Source: Uloborus plumipes
Taxonomy: Eukaryota > Arthropoda > Arachnida > Araneae > Uloboridae
DNA length: 64,000 nt
Reading direction: 5' to 3'
Assembly (NCBI GenBank): GCA_038373865.1
Contig: JAXGGA010002311.1
Location: 61,411-125,410, forward strand
The number at the start of each line of letters is the position of its first letter. Positions within the stretch are counted from its first letter, which is position 1. The notes under the pieces are model-generated. The model saw only the letters and a list, made by a program, of their open reading frames with translations. It was not told the DNA's origin and searched no databases. The position numbers and the translations under genes were made by a program. Positions 13,019 to 26,255 of the stretch are shown piece after piece.

Positions 13019-14579
13019 AACTCAGATAGTTAATCACTGATAGAGAGAATAGTATCTTTGTAAATTTAGGCACATTTAGAAACCCATCTTTGAGTTAGCA
13101 GCTCAAAAATATTTAATTTTATAAACTAAACACCCTTTTACAATTGAGTCAATGTACTCATACTGAAGTAAAGAGCTCTAGAATTTTAAGTAATATTTCA
13201 TATTTCATAAAGATTTCTTTCTCTTTCTTAAAATAAAAATTAAGGTGATGATTATTTACCCTAAAAATGTAGCAATCCTTTATGACCTCGGGTCATCCTA
13301 GAATTTATTTTTCAATGTACACGAGCCCCCCCCCCTTTTTTTTTTCTAAATACTTGCAATTTTTTCCAAGACTGGGGGAAAACTAATGTATGGATAAATG
13401 AAGTGCATTATAACTAACATGAAGTTATTCTTATTTCTCTCAATTTGATTAAGCTAGCTGCAAATATTTGAGTAAGATTCATTTTCTCCTAAAACAAAAG
13501 TGACATTTTTTTTACAGAGAAACATTTTATTTTCCTTGAGTCTTCCCTAATAAGATTTGCGTTTACGTTTGTGCAGTAATATCTTGCATTTTTTCTCATG
13601 CCATTACACATTGTAAACTTAATACTTACTGTAAAAAAAAAATGTTTCCATAATTCGTTTTTATCTGTTTCTCAAAGATAAAAATATGTTTAATCATTCT
13701 TTTTAATTAATTGCAACTCCATACAGGTAAAAATAATAAACTGTTTTTTTTTTAATTATTTTTGTCGTTATTTCTTCTGGTATTTACTTCTTTTCTCGAA
13801 ATTTCTTTAGATGCGTCCATTATAAGATTAGCATTTAAGTTCTTTATCTTAAGTAGTTTTTTTCACAAAGTTGCTATGTTGCAAAAAAAGGACGAAAATA
13901 AAAGGAAATAAGATAAGGTAACAGAACCAAATTACAGTGTAATTAATTTATAAGGGTATTAAATCTTAAGCTCTTTTCAAAAAAATATGTTACATATCTG
14001 ACATGAATTTAAAAGTTAGGCAAAAGTCATAATTTGTTCTCTAATTAAAGGAATTTACTGCATTTTAAAAACATTTGCAGAAAACAGTTTGTGCCCACAT
14101 ATTGTGGAATCAAAAGGGGGAATGTGGGTCAAGTGTAATAGTTCAGGAAACTTGTCGTCCTCAAAACCAACAAGTTGAAAATTTGTTTTGAAAATTACAG
14201 TACGAAATGAAAAAATAATTTATTTAATGGTATGAATAAAATGTCATGCTGACATAATAAGCAACGAAATGAAATTTTTAAGAGTCAGCTTTAATGAAGA
14301 CTTTCTCAAAAAAAGTCAAATTCGACTAAGTTGAGAAACATAAATTTTCTTCACAGTAAAAACAAACAAAATTGTGGCTATCTTCTCCAAATCAGCACTT
14401 TCAAATATTTTTTCCTTCATTTGAGATTTTTGGCCACTTTAAGTTCTTCCAGAAAAGAAAACACACTTAACTTTTTTAGTTAAATTATTGCACGTTCTCA
14501 CTTTGACTCAAGCGAGATGTATCCATTTGAACCAAACAACGCCATTGCGTTCTCTCAAAAAAGGTTTTAAATAATCAAA
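13019..14579. other. AT-rich non-coding stretch
   Basis: No gene or identifiable transposon. A run of C then T at 13326-13346 is low-complexity. Confidence 0.5.
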
Positions 14580-14945
14580 ATATAGTTTAAAAAACTAAAA
14601 AATATGCTTTTGAATATAGTTTAGCCTTTAGGATTAGTAATAGCATTAAACATATTACTTTTATATGTGCAAAGAACGTGAATTTTATCGTTCATTCAGA
14701 GTTACATACAAATAGTAAAACATTTTATTTTTCTCATTCGCTCTTCCCATATCTTTCTCTCTCTCCCTCCTCTTTAACAACTGAAACACTTATAATACAA
14801 ACAACTGAAACACTTATAATAGATCAACACGTAATATAGTTTAGCCTTCAGTATTAATAATATTATCAAATATATTACTTTTATGTTTGCAAAGAACGTG
14901 AATTTTATCTTTTATTCAGAGTTACATACAAACCCACAAGTGAAG
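14580..14945 (-). repeat. Dispersed repeat family R, copy 2 (reverse, tandem pair)
   Basis: Two successive reverse copies, 14580-14713 and 14815-14945, each with GCAAAGAACGTGAATTTTAT and TTCAGAGTTACATACAAA. Between them is a 65-bp segment (14714-14778) that recurs at 17650-17715 and a doubled AACAACTGAAACACTTATAA unit. Confidence 0.7.
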
Positions 14946-15735
14946 AAAACAGCCTTCGACTACAAGCAACTTCTCTTAGCTAAAATTATACTTCTTATTC
15001 AAATAGCACAATGGTATCTTGCTTAATCTGATAAAGCTTGCTCATTCTGATCTAATAATAATAAGGAAACTAACTAAATCCAATTAAAAGAGTTTTGGAT
15101 ACTCGAGGTTCCGTTCTACGCATATGTAAGGGGGTTGGATTTCTCTCTGTTTCTGTTTTTCGATACATCACTGTATCGCGTTTTAATTTAACAATTGTTT
15201 CCTCTTGATATGTTTACTTCTGAATCTTTAATTAAAGCGCTTTAAGTACCTCTGAGATCAGATGAAGCCAATTTAGATTCGCCAGCTCTAGAAATTACAA
15301 TCAATAATCTACATTTAACCTACTTCCTACGCACGTATTGTATGAATAAACTCTTGATTTCCGAAATCTGAAATGTGTTGCTATGACAACAGTTACGTAG
15401 GAAAATGTTAATGAATGAATGAAACTGCTGGATGCAGATTAAGTTTTCAAGCGATGAATAAGTTTTTAAACCACAGAAATAAATAGTCTTGGTAATTAGT
15501 CTTTGATTAATCAAAAATTAAGATACTTCAGATGTTGATTTAATCCAACATGGATTTTTTTGAGATCAGATATTACGTGAAAAACTTTTACTTGCTGCTG
15601 TATGAAGATTTTCTTTACAAAAAGTTTCTATCAAATATTTTTGCACTGAAATGATGTTAGAGAATTTGTAAATGCTAAACTTATTCATTAATTTTTAAAG
15701 ACTTTTAAAAATTGCAGAAATAAATCGAGAGAAAA
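14946..15735. other. AT-rich non-coding stretch
   Basis: No gene, RNA or repeat recognised. Confidence 0.5.
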
Positions 15736-16134
15736 TCTACTTATATTAAAAACTGAGTATCTTTCTAACTACCTTTCTTTCTAACTATCTTTCTATCTTT
15801 CTTTCTATCTTTCTTTCTATCTATGTCACGCTTCTTTCTCCTGAACGCCAATGAACTGAAAGTCGAATCAGGTACCGATAGATAGGTAATTTTTCAGGCT
15901 TCATTAGTTTCAATTTATATAATAATACGATTTTAATTAGCGAAGATATCAAGTAATAAGTAGTCAAATTTGAAGCGATTAAGCCTAATAAATGATTAAA
16001 CATGAAATCCATTGTTGCAAAACGTGGTTGCTATGAAACAATACCAATGATAATGAGAATTTTGAATGATGGCTTAACTAAATCAAACACGATACTCATA
16101 AGCCGACTACTTATGTAGTATTTTTATTGCTAGT
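15736..16134 (+). mobile_element. Helitron-type fragment (5' end), copy 1
   Basis: Begins TCTACTTATATTAAAAACTG, followed by a CTTT/ATCT microsatellite (15770-15825) and CCTGAACGCCAATGAACTG. The body matches 26549 onward (GAACGCCAGTGAAC, AATTTTTCATGCTTCAT, GCGATTTTAACTTGCTGAGA). No terminal hairpin was found; a possible CTAG end lies near 16131. Confidence 0.5.
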
Positions 16135-16174
16135 CACTTGTAATATTTTGAAACATTCATTTGTTGAAAAGTCA

Positions 16175-16555
16175 TCTACTTATATTAAAAACTGAGTATC
16201 GATGTCTGCTTTTTCCTTTGAACGAGCTGAACTTACTGAAACTTTCCTCACCATCTTGAAGGCGCGAAGCATCTCAATAATTCGAATAATTTTTTTATAT
16301 AGGAAAAAAGTAAAGGCGTGAAGAGCCTGTTAGCGAGCCGTCTTGGCGGGGAGTAGTTTCTTGAAATTTTTCTCACTACTTTCAAGGCTCGAAGTGCCCT
16401 TCCAACGCGGGGCCACGTGCGCGGTATGTCTTGAAATCGAATGAACATTAAATTATATCAAATAATATAACTTCAGAATGAGGTAAAAGTTAGAGAGGGG
16501 GGACGTTATGCATCAACATGCCGCAGGAAGCTAATCTAGCTGCCCTGGCAGCTAG
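16175..16555 (+). mobile_element. Helitron-type non-autonomous element
   Basis: Begins TCTACTTATATTAAAAACTG like 15736 and ends with hairpin AGCTGCC-CTG-GCAGCT followed by CTAG (16552-16555) and T. The interior has GC-richer text (16300-16430) whose reverse ORF shows no known domain. Confidence 0.65.
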
Positions 16556-16765
16556 TAAGAATCATTAAAATCTGATATTACCTCGGTCTTTTTTAATTTA
16601 TGGTTTTCAACACGAAAGTGTACTCAAATGAAAAGAGTTCTACAACTCAAAATCTATATTTCCTGATATCAGTAATGCAGAGCTGAAAAAATAATCTTAT
16701 TCGTTCTGCATCGTGCATGCTACGAATTCATAAGGCAATCATTGGCAACGTAAAAGTCCTATTCT

Positions 16766-17138
16766 TACACTGTAAAAAATAGATGTTGTTTTTACAGTAT
16801 AATAGAGCAAATTTTATAGTAACAAACTGTAAAAATTGCTAATTTTACAGTAATAAACCGTAAAATTTATTATTTTACTGTAATAAACTGTAAAATTGCC
16901 TGTTTTGCTGTTTATTACTGTGCATTTTACAGTTTTACACTAGAACCTCTGCTGCCAGTATTGTGCTGTTGTTTTGACAGAATACAACAGCTAATTTTAT
17001 GATAACAAACTGTAAAATTGTGGTAAACTGTAAAGTTGCTCCTCTTACAGTTTATTGCTGTGCATTTTATAATTTTAAACCGGAACCTCTGCTGCCAGTG
17101 TTTTACTGCAAAAAAACAGTTTATTTTTTTACAGTGTA
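16766..17138. mobile_element. ACTGTAAAA-repeat MITE, copy 2
   Basis: Terminal inverted repeats TACACTGTAAAAAA and TTTTTTTACAGTGTA. Internal tandem runs of about 30 bp alternate ACTGTAAAATTG and AATTTTACAGTAATA, with two AACCTCTGCTGCCAGT modules. Opposite orientation to copies 1 and 3. Confidence 0.8.
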
Positions 17139-18940
17139 GTTATGTAAGTAAAATGTCAATAGCAAATCGCGTTTACATTGAAATACACACCGATTTCAAT
17201 TCCTTAGTTAGAAAGATGTTAGCTCTAGTTGTTTGTAAAATTCAGGATTTTTTTTACCAGGACCTTTTAAGTTCCAAAAAAAAAATTCTTTCTTTTAAAC
17301 ATAACAATCGTTTTGCAAAAATGTCTTTTAATAACATATCCATATTCACGTTCAAGATATAATAACAACTCTAATATAAAAGGTAGTGAGAGTGTTCAAA
17401 AAAAGTTAACAAATAAAGTTATTTGAGGAAACCAAACAGCTAATGAACTGAAGTCCCCTCTGACTTTTAATAACAGACAAAGACTATATTTGTGTCTTCC
17501 TTTAAAAAAAACCTTTTTATGTTTTGCAAATTTGTTTCAAATAAGTAAATATTTTTCTTTAAACAAATTAACTTTGGTAAAAAGAGATTCATATCAGATT
17601 TAAATCTCAATAAACAATTACAAAATATTTTAATTGAGTTCAAACAGCTTGTAAAACATTTTATTTTTCTCATTCGCTCATCCTATGTCTTTCTCTCTCT
17701 CCCTCCTCTTTAACATGTCACTCAAAGGAAAAACTCAGAATGCTTAGTTAACTTTCTAGTCATAAGGTTGCATCCAATGTGATGAGCACTTACATTTTGA
17801 ATGCCTTAATTGATGTTAAAAGGTTTTTTCAGGATAATAATTAAATATTTCTTTTCGTAAAGATAATGTAAACCTAAAATATGCTAAATGCTCAGAAGGA
17901 TGAAATTTCTAAGCCTCCCAAATCATAAAGAAACACGTTTAGTCGGACGAAAGAGGAATAAATTAATGCTATTTTTTTTAACAAATAGGTTTCCTCTTAT
18001 TTCATGTGATGCTTCCATGTTTCAACACTAAAAAAATACGCGTTAAATATTTTCGATATTGAGTTACAGGATAAAACAGAAACGCAGTATAATGTTTCAT
18101 TCATTTTGTAAATGTTTCAGAATTTATTCTGAAGCTTCTATTTCGAGGTGCATTAAGGTTTACTATGCTTTAGCACGTAGATATTGCGCTTATGATACAA
18201 TAAACCCCTATGCTAAGAGCTTTTTAAAGACCATGAATTTTATCCAAGTACTGTTTTGGAGATGAATGTTGAATAAATGAAACAGTTTATGCCTAGACCT
18301 TGGGAGTTTACAATGTTTTTTTAACCTTGGCGGTTCTTTCTGAGGCTGCATTTTCACGACTGTGAACATTAAAAATATTGTGAAGGTTTTCGAAATCTAA
18401 CTACTGTTTGTAGGTTAGGTACAATGTACACGTTTTATACTTTGTTAGAAGCAACATAAGTAGATTGTGTCGATCACTTAACTATATGAACTAAAATAAT
18501 TTTACTCGTCATCCAATGTATATTATAAAAGGAACGAGACAATAGATGTATGGAAATTAAAACTCTTCTTTATTATAGGACTAATAAGGTTATTAGTTTC
18601 TGATTTTATCATGGAAAGCGAACTAAATCTTAGTTTTTAAATGAAAGTTTAAAGTTCATACTTTAGAATTAGCGTTAGAATTAGTCAAAACTGGTATCAA
18701 TATAAATAATCCTTGAATAAATACCCTACTCTTAGCAAGGTACTAAACTTCAACATACATACTTTGGAAACACATTTTATTTTGCATTAGAGTAACAATA
18801 TTAAAAGTTATTTGCAATCAAAAAATTATGCAGCTGCTAGAAATTCGAAAAATATGTATATTAAAAAATGACTAGCCTTCTACTTCCGGAACAATCTCCA
18901 CAATCTCCAATCAAAATTAGAAACCACACCCTGCCAGAAT
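17139..18940. other. AT-rich non-coding stretch
   Basis: No gene recognised. 17650-17715 repeats a 65-bp segment (GTAAAACATTTTATTTTTCT... CTCTCTCCCTCCTCTTTAAC) found in repeat copy 14714-14778. Confidence 0.5.
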
Positions 18941-20126
18941 GAGCAATATAATTCAATTTAGATTTCACACAAAATTGCATCCTAGTAGAGACAATGAAAG
19001 AAAATATTTTTCTAACCAATATTTATATGGTTTTTTTTTGTTTTTCAATTTTTAGTAAAACTTTAAATCATTATAAAAAGTAATAAATGCTTCTAAATGA
19101 ATAAATAAGAAAACATTGCAGGCTATTGAAATAAATAGATTTGTTAACATACAATGAATATAGGAGAGAAGAAAAAATTTAAGAGCTTAACTTCGAAGTT
19201 ATGTAATAAAGAAATTAATTTCGTATCTCTGAAAGAAAAACTGAACACTTTAATAAGCTTTCAAAAATTTCTTTGATTTGAAACAAGAAAGAAAAAAACA
19301 TAATCCCATCAAGATCATAAATCCCATTTAATAAAGGATTTGAAGCAAGGACGCCTTATATTCTCCTTCAGTTTCTAAAAACTAATATTTTGAAGCCTTC
19401 ATAAACTTATTATATAAAACTGTGAACAGTTATTCATATATAATCAAATGGAAAATCAATATTAAAAAAAATTTTTTTTGGTAACTTATTAAAATTTATA
19501 AAAATAACTCAAAAGTGTTTTCATAATTTACTATATCTTGGGAATAAGCCAAATAAAAAACCTTTTTTTTCCAAAGAAAAGCTTTGAAAAACAGAAGAGT
19601 TTTTTATTGATGAGAAGCCTCATAATTGAAAAAGAAAATCTCCATGGCTCAAAGAAAGTTCGAAAGATTAATAACAAATCATTTCTTGAACCAAAAATGG
19701 CTCCTCAATAGATGGTCGTTTCCCGTAGTTGTTACAAAATGTTGGCCTGACAATAATTTTAGTAACGCTTTAAAAACACAATTAAAAGAGCAATAGAGTT
19801 CAATTTATATTTCATACAAAATTGCATCCTAGTAGAGACGATGAAAGAAAATATTTTTCAAAGTAAAAATAGTTTTTTTTTTTTTTTTTCAATTTTTGTA
19901 AAACTTCAAATCATTATAAAAGTAATAAACGCTTCTAAATGAATAAATAAGAAAACATTGCAGGTTCTTGAAATAGATACATTTGTTAACATACAATGGG
20001 AATATAGGACAGAAGAAAAAATTTAAGAGCTTAACTTCGAAGTCATGTAATAAAGAAATTAATTTCGTATCTCTGAACGAAAAACTGAACACTTTAATAA
20101 GCTTTCAAAAATTTCCTTGATTTGAA
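18941..20126. repeat. A-B-A repeat block
   Basis: Repeat A occurs at 18941-19284 and 19788-20126 in the same direction (shared GCATCCTAGTAGAGAC, AAACATTGCAGG, TTAAGAGCTTAACTTCGAAG). Between them is repeat B (19313-19780), which recurs alone at 23871-24357. The A copies are about 90 percent alike by eye. No retroviral-type ends (TG...CA) or coding sequence; class unknown. Confidence 0.8.
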
Positions 20127-20553
20127 AAAATAAGGAAAAAAACCCAGAGCATTAATTTCTTAAACTCATGGCTGCTACCTTTTTCGTTTCCATAAAAGAC
20201 ATTAAATTTAAATATATTCCCTTCCTCTCCTGATAAGCGAATTTGTAGAAAAATAATTTTTTCAAAAGTTCTATTACGCATTTTCCTTTCAAAATGTTCA
20301 CGATTAAAATATAGGAAGGTGATGCAATTTATTGAAAAAGTTAATTACAGTAAGCTTATTGTGTTAAAACAAACTTCATTTTTTAGTACCAATATGTGTT
20401 TTTGTAATAAAGTACAGAGAATATTAAAAATGTTTTTAAAAAATTCATTCTTGTAATAGGATTGGATTCTTGTAATAGGTTGGAATGGATTTCTTGACCA
20501 TTTGCTTTTGAGATGGTTTTTTTGCAATTCACGAATTAATTGTCTTAAAGTAT
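20127..20553. other. AT-rich non-coding stretch
   Basis: Nothing recognised apart from a short direct repeat ATTCTTGTAATAGG (20447-20480). Confidence 0.4.
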
Positions 20554-22170
20554 GAGCCAATATTTAGAAAAGTGCCAATTTGAAGTTGGAGTTTTCTGAA
20601 AAAAAATTTATTTATTTTTTTTTTGCAGAAAAAACTAACATTGGATTTTAAGTTTAAATTGGGTCTAAATGCAAGAAAATAAAAGGGGGGAGGTCAAGGA
20701 AGTTATTTACCCCCTCCTTAGATTACTCTTTTAAGCCGTTACAGATCTGATGAATGTTACAGATCTGATGTTTATATGAGCTACATATTTGAGTTTATGC
20801 TTTCAGTCTTCATTAACGTCTCTAAATATGATATCATTTCCTTGCATTTTTAACATAGAATTAAGATAATTATATTAAAATATATATATATTAGGCTTAA
20901 AAATCAAATTTCATAATAAAAAAAGCATTTCTTGGAAATAAAAATGAGCAATAAGGTTTTTAGATAAAATAAATTATGAGATTACCAAATCCAAGCTAAT
21001 AAAACATTTTTTTTGTTTTGAAAGACACAAAACTTCAAATTTTTTAACACACAACTCTGCTGCTTGCTTTTCTTTAATTAGTTGCAGGAAATTTAATTTC
21101 TTGATCAGAAATTCAAATTTAGCATGCTAGTTATTATCTAGTTATTTAGCGAAGTTATGAGAAATTGAAGCACCAAAAAAAAAAAATAATAATAAAATAG
21201 TAATAATTAATTAACTTAATTTCTGCAGTGTCAATTTTTTTTATTTTACTAACTTCTATTGTTAGGTCATACAAACCACAAATGAAGCAATTGTACTAAA
21301 ACTCATTGCTTTTCATTTTTTAAGAACAAAAATATTCGACATATATGTCTAAAACCTATGATTTTTGCTTTTTATAATTCTGAAACGTGTGAGTTAATTC
21401 TGTAACATATTCGCTGTTTTTCAATGTTACCGCTCTGACTGTTACCGATCTAACAAACTGACAAAGTTTTTTTTTATTTCCGAGTCGATCGCACTGAACC
21501 AAAATCAAACACGTGGTTTTTTCACTTGTAATAAAGGACTATTTTATACATAAAATAATTTTTAAAATACTAAAAACTACGCATTTTAGAGCTTGTTACC
21601 GATCTGATGACTCAAATGACACACATTCTATAAAATCACTTTAAAAAATCTTACCTACAATTTTAGATGCAGAAATGCAAATTTTTAATTACGATTCGAT
21701 AAAACATCCCACCAGGTACTCAGTATCACGTGGTATAGGTGCAGGAAATGATTTTGGGAACCTAAACATAGATTGGAAGTTATTGTTACCACTCTGACGG
21801 CGGAACTTGGGACACGCTTATTTCGCATCTGCTAGAAAATCAGAAATCGATTAAAACAAAAATGAAGTAAAATATTAACAAAGGGGTAAAACTAGAATCG
21901 TTTTTTGTGCAAGTGCGTTTTTTTGGGAAGTTATAAAGTGCGCATGACCTGTTTGCATGCTAAGCTTTGCTACTGGGGACACGTTACCGATCTGATTTTT
22001 GATGTATAAAAACAATATTTTCTGAAGAAATTTTTTTTTCTGATGTTATCAGATGAAATGAAAGCAGAACCTTATCTTCTTTCTGGGGAATTTTTTTTCT
22101 TAACTAGTTATTGAAATACTACTGAAAATTCACTTGGGACTCAAATTGGCACTTTTCTAAATATTAGCTC
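20554..22170. mobile_element. Non-autonomous DNA transposon with 4-bp target duplication and GTTACCGATCTGATG array
   Basis: Inverted ends GAGCCAATATTTAGAAAAGT and, at the right, ACTTTTCTAAATATTAGCTC, flanked by GTAT on both sides (20550-20553 and 22171-22174). Length 1617 bp. Seven copies of GTTACCGATCTGATG or near variants lie inside, at 20738, 20756, 21426, 21441, 21595, 21785 and 21983. No transposase ORF. A 4-bp duplication and GAG-start termini would fit a Sola-like element, but that class is a guess. Confidence 0.75.
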
Positions 22171-23470
22171 GTATACAGTTAAATGCTTTACAAATGGATT
22201 TATTAAAGTAACAATTTAAAAAATCCTGTTTTAATGTATTTCTAGTCTTTTAAACACTTTTTTAGCTGCGAAAAGCTATTCTGGAAACATGGGTAAACCT
22301 TAAGATAATAACTTCTGTTTTGCTGAGAAAATGCAATGTTTTAAATTCAATAAAAATATCCTTGAACAGCAATATTCCTTCTCTATTTTCCATTTTTTTC
22401 CTTTTTTTATATACCTACAGCACTTAAATTCTTATTTACAAAATAGGTTTCAAGTTCATTGCATTTCCTTCAAATCTTGTAATGAGTGGCAGCTTTAAAA
22501 TCTCGTTTGCAGTTTTTTTTTTTTTTCACAAAAGGCAAAAGGCATTATTGTTGCTTGACACAGTAACCGCAAATAACTTCATCTTAATTTGTCGTGTTTC
22601 GTATCTTGTCTTAAAAGCAGAAAAACTTAGTTATAGACATTCAATTGCAAGCTATGATAATCATATAAACTATTGTGTCCATTGTTTGTAATATTTAAAA
22701 CAAATAATGGAGTATGAATTACGAACTTATATTTATTAGCGATAATCTAGATTGCAAATAAAAATACAAAGATTATTTCTTGGACAACTCTGTATACTTT
22801 AGTGTGTTAAAATCGATGTCGTGTAAACTCACTTTTTGTATTTAAAAAAAAACTGTTTATATTTTGCACTAAAATGGCGTTGCCACGTTTTAAAATAAAT
22901 AATTGCATTGTATATTCTCAATAAAAGCAAAACTAATTGTTTATCCATATGCGATAAGTTTCGAACTTGAAATTTACATGCAGCATTAAGAATTTCAGAC
23001 ACGTCTATCGAGGTTATCCCCCCCCCTCCTCGCTAATGCGAAATAAATTTGCTTTTGTATGAAAAAATATCCGAAAGATGCCAAAAGTTCGTATCAGCGT
23101 TATTTTAGAGAAAATGGTAAATACTAATCATTTCCGACACTTATGATTTTTTCTGTCAATTTCAATATTTTTTCCACACCAATTAATCATTGATTATCGA
23201 CTCTTGATTCATTTCGATGTATATGCTATTGTGTAGAATCAATGTGTTTATCATTTGTTTAGTACTCTGAAATTTATTAAGGCTTTTAAATCATTTTCAC
23301 CATAGTGTAATAGAGTGGACTACTAACAGTGTATACAACTAAGCCTTTAAAAAGTCATTCGAACCATAACGAAAAGTTATTACAAAACAAGTATAAAAAG
23401 ATTTCAAAAGAGTAATTCTAAATTGGTCATTTTGTTCGAAATTTAAATTTTTTTTAGTCATTATTATAAA

Positions 23471-23477
<7 letters not shown>
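22171..23477. other. AT-rich non-coding stretch
   Basis: No gene or repeat recognised. Short C-run at 23020-23029. Confidence 0.5.

Positions 23478-23538
<61 letters not shown>
23478..23538. repeat. AT dinucleotide microsatellite
   Basis: About 60 bases of uninterrupted TA repeats. Confidence 0.95.
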
Positions 23539-23541
<3 letters not shown>

Positions 23542-23870
23542 AGCCACTTAATGGACATTCAACAACTCAAATCAACTATCAAGAAAAAAAAGAATCTCGT
23601 TGTTCGTTGATTGTAACAAAGGTAAAAAATTGTTAAATGAAAGTGGTCAAAGTAAGAACAAAACACAGACTTCTTAAAAATATCACCAGAGTCAATGTAA
23701 TTGTTTATTTTGTTTTCGAAATGACTGTAAATCAGTCGACAATAAATACCGTGGAAAATGTTGGGTGTAGTAATTAAAAAATAGGCAATTTTTTTATGTT
23801 GTCTTGTTAAGACTACTTTATGTAAAAGATATCTTAACTGATATTTTATTTTGTTGTTAAATTTCAACAC

Positions 23871-24357
23871 GATCATAAATCCCGTTTAATAAAGGATTTG
23901 AAGCAAGGACGCTTTATATTCTCCTTCATGTTCTAACGTAATATTTTGGAGAGTTCATAAATTTATAAGATAAAACTATGAACAGTTAATCATACATAAT
24001 GAAATCGAAAATCAGTATTAAACAAAATGGGGGGTGGGGTGATAATTTATTAAAATTAATTCAAAATAACTAAAAAGTGTTTTCCATAATTTACAATATC
24101 TTGAGAATAAGCCTCATATATAAAGCAAAAACTTTTTCGTTCCAAAGAAAAGCTTTGAAAAACAGAAGAATTTTTTATTGATGAGAAATAAAGCCTCATA
24201 ATTGAAAAAGAAAATCTCCATGGCTCAAAGAAAGTTCGAAAGATTAATAACAAATCTTTCTTGAACCAAAAATGGCTCCTCAATAGATGGTCGTTTCCCG
24301 TAGTTGTAACCAAAATGTTGGCCTGATAATAATTTTAGTAACGCTTTAAAAACGCAG
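23871..24357. repeat. Repeat B, second copy
   Basis: Matches 19313-19780 over its length, for example ATAAAGGATTTGAAGCAAGG, AAATCTCCATGGCTCAAAGA and AATAGATGGTCGTTTCCCGT. Roughly 85-90 percent alike by eye, with small indels, and not flanked by repeat A here. Confidence 0.8.
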
Positions 24358-25845
24358 TTTAAAAAAAACTTTACTTTAGGTTTTTTTTTTCATTTCGGTA
24401 CTTAATTGCTTCTAAGTCAGTCGGCAGGTGCTTTGAAGCACATACACTCACACATTTTAAGAAACTAAATTAAAGTGCACTCTATTAATAGCAAATGATA
24501 TTAAGTTCACACTAGGAAAAAATACATAGGAGAAACAAATACTACACCTCTGAATAAAGTCCAAAAGATAGGAAGTGAAGTTACGATAATTAAGAAAAAA
24601 ATAAAAAGGAGTCACCTTGAAGCAAAGTAGTGTACGTAAAAAAACTATTATAGACAAATTGTGCAAATTATAAGAGAAACATCATACCCCACCCCCCTAT
24701 TTTTGGTAATCTCGACGACATGCTAAAATATTTCTTGCTACCTATATGAGCATAGACTTGGCTTCAACACGAGGTTGGTTGTCTGCAGTTCAGCTATGAG
24801 CTATTCGAGAAAAAGGATTTCAAAACAAAAACGAAACCGTAGTCTCTTGGCGCAGTTCGATATTTACCGGCAAAATATTAATTCTTGCCTAAAAAGTTTT
24901 CAAGGAAAAAACTGCACCTCTTTTTTCTATTAGCATACAACGATATTTAACATACAACAATAACAATATTTACCGTAGATAAAAAGTACTTTAAAATTCA
25001 ATAACTTTAGCCTGCATAAAATGATGTATGCAGTAAAATTAATCCTACAGCCCTTAAAGTAAAAGACAGCCCTTATAAAAAGCAATATTTTCGTACAGAA
25101 AAACTATCTCACTTATAACTTAATAATTATCTCGCTGTAAGCAAATAATGGCAAACTTTTAAAAACATCCGCTATTTTCCAATAAAGTTATGTTTTATTA
25201 ATTTTCAAATATATAAGAGCCATAGATTGTTTCATTTTTGGTGAACATGAATTCTTTTTCATGCATGAAATATAAATTAACGTTAGGAAAAATTATTTTA
25301 GAGCTTGAAGACATAAAGCGAAAATATTAAACTCTTCTTTTATAATTAAAAAATAAAATCTTCTTTAATAATAAATGTCTTGAAATGCAAAATATTTTTG
25401 CTGGAAGGAAAAGATTTTGCTCATTATTTTTTTACAGCAAAGTAAAAGTTGAATACTTATTTTATTACTTTTTGAGATAAGGAATAAAGCATTTATTTCT
25501 CGAGAGAGTTTATATTTTTTTTGTACCTTATTTCGAAATACGCTTACTTTTTTCAATTCCATAAGCTGATGTTATTTTGAAAGTAATTTTAGGATTCATT
25601 ACGAAATAAATTACAATACAAGAGAGTCAAATTTTTTTTATTTTGAATTGCAAGTAGATAAATTGATGAATTGCAATTAAAACCATGATAAAATGTCCAT
25701 GTGGAAAGTAAATCTGATTAATATTTTGAGATAATTGTTTAAATGGCAATTTTGATTTCTGTACTTGTTTTCTGAAAAAAATCCAGCCATAGATTAAAGA
25801 TCTATCCAAAAGTTTATTATTTTTATTTTTTATTTTTATTATTTA
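24358..25845. other. AT-rich non-coding stretch
   Basis: No gene, RNA or repeat recognised. Confidence 0.5.
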
Positions 25846-26224
25846 CAGTGAACTCTCACTTATGCGCCTGCCAAGAGACCAACAGAAAAAGGCGCATAAG
25901 TGAGAGAGACGTATAAGTAAACAAGCCTATTTAAAGGACTAAAATGCAATATAGGTTCCAATGAGAGAATGAATAAGAATGTTTCTATAGAAAAGGGACA
26001 TATTACTACGGTTAGGCGATTACTGTAAAGTAACAACAATGATAAAGAGAGTTAAAAAATTGTAACGAACCTAATTACAAACTGTTCCCTTTAAAAAGAT
26101 CCATAATAGGTAATTGTTCCTCCCGGAACTGTGGTTCATGCGGAAAAAATGCCTTCCGTGAGCAATAAATACGTAAGATAAAAGAGGAAAGTGAAGAAAA
26201 AGGCTTTTTTTTTTAAAGAAAATA

Positions 26225-26255
<31 letters not shown>

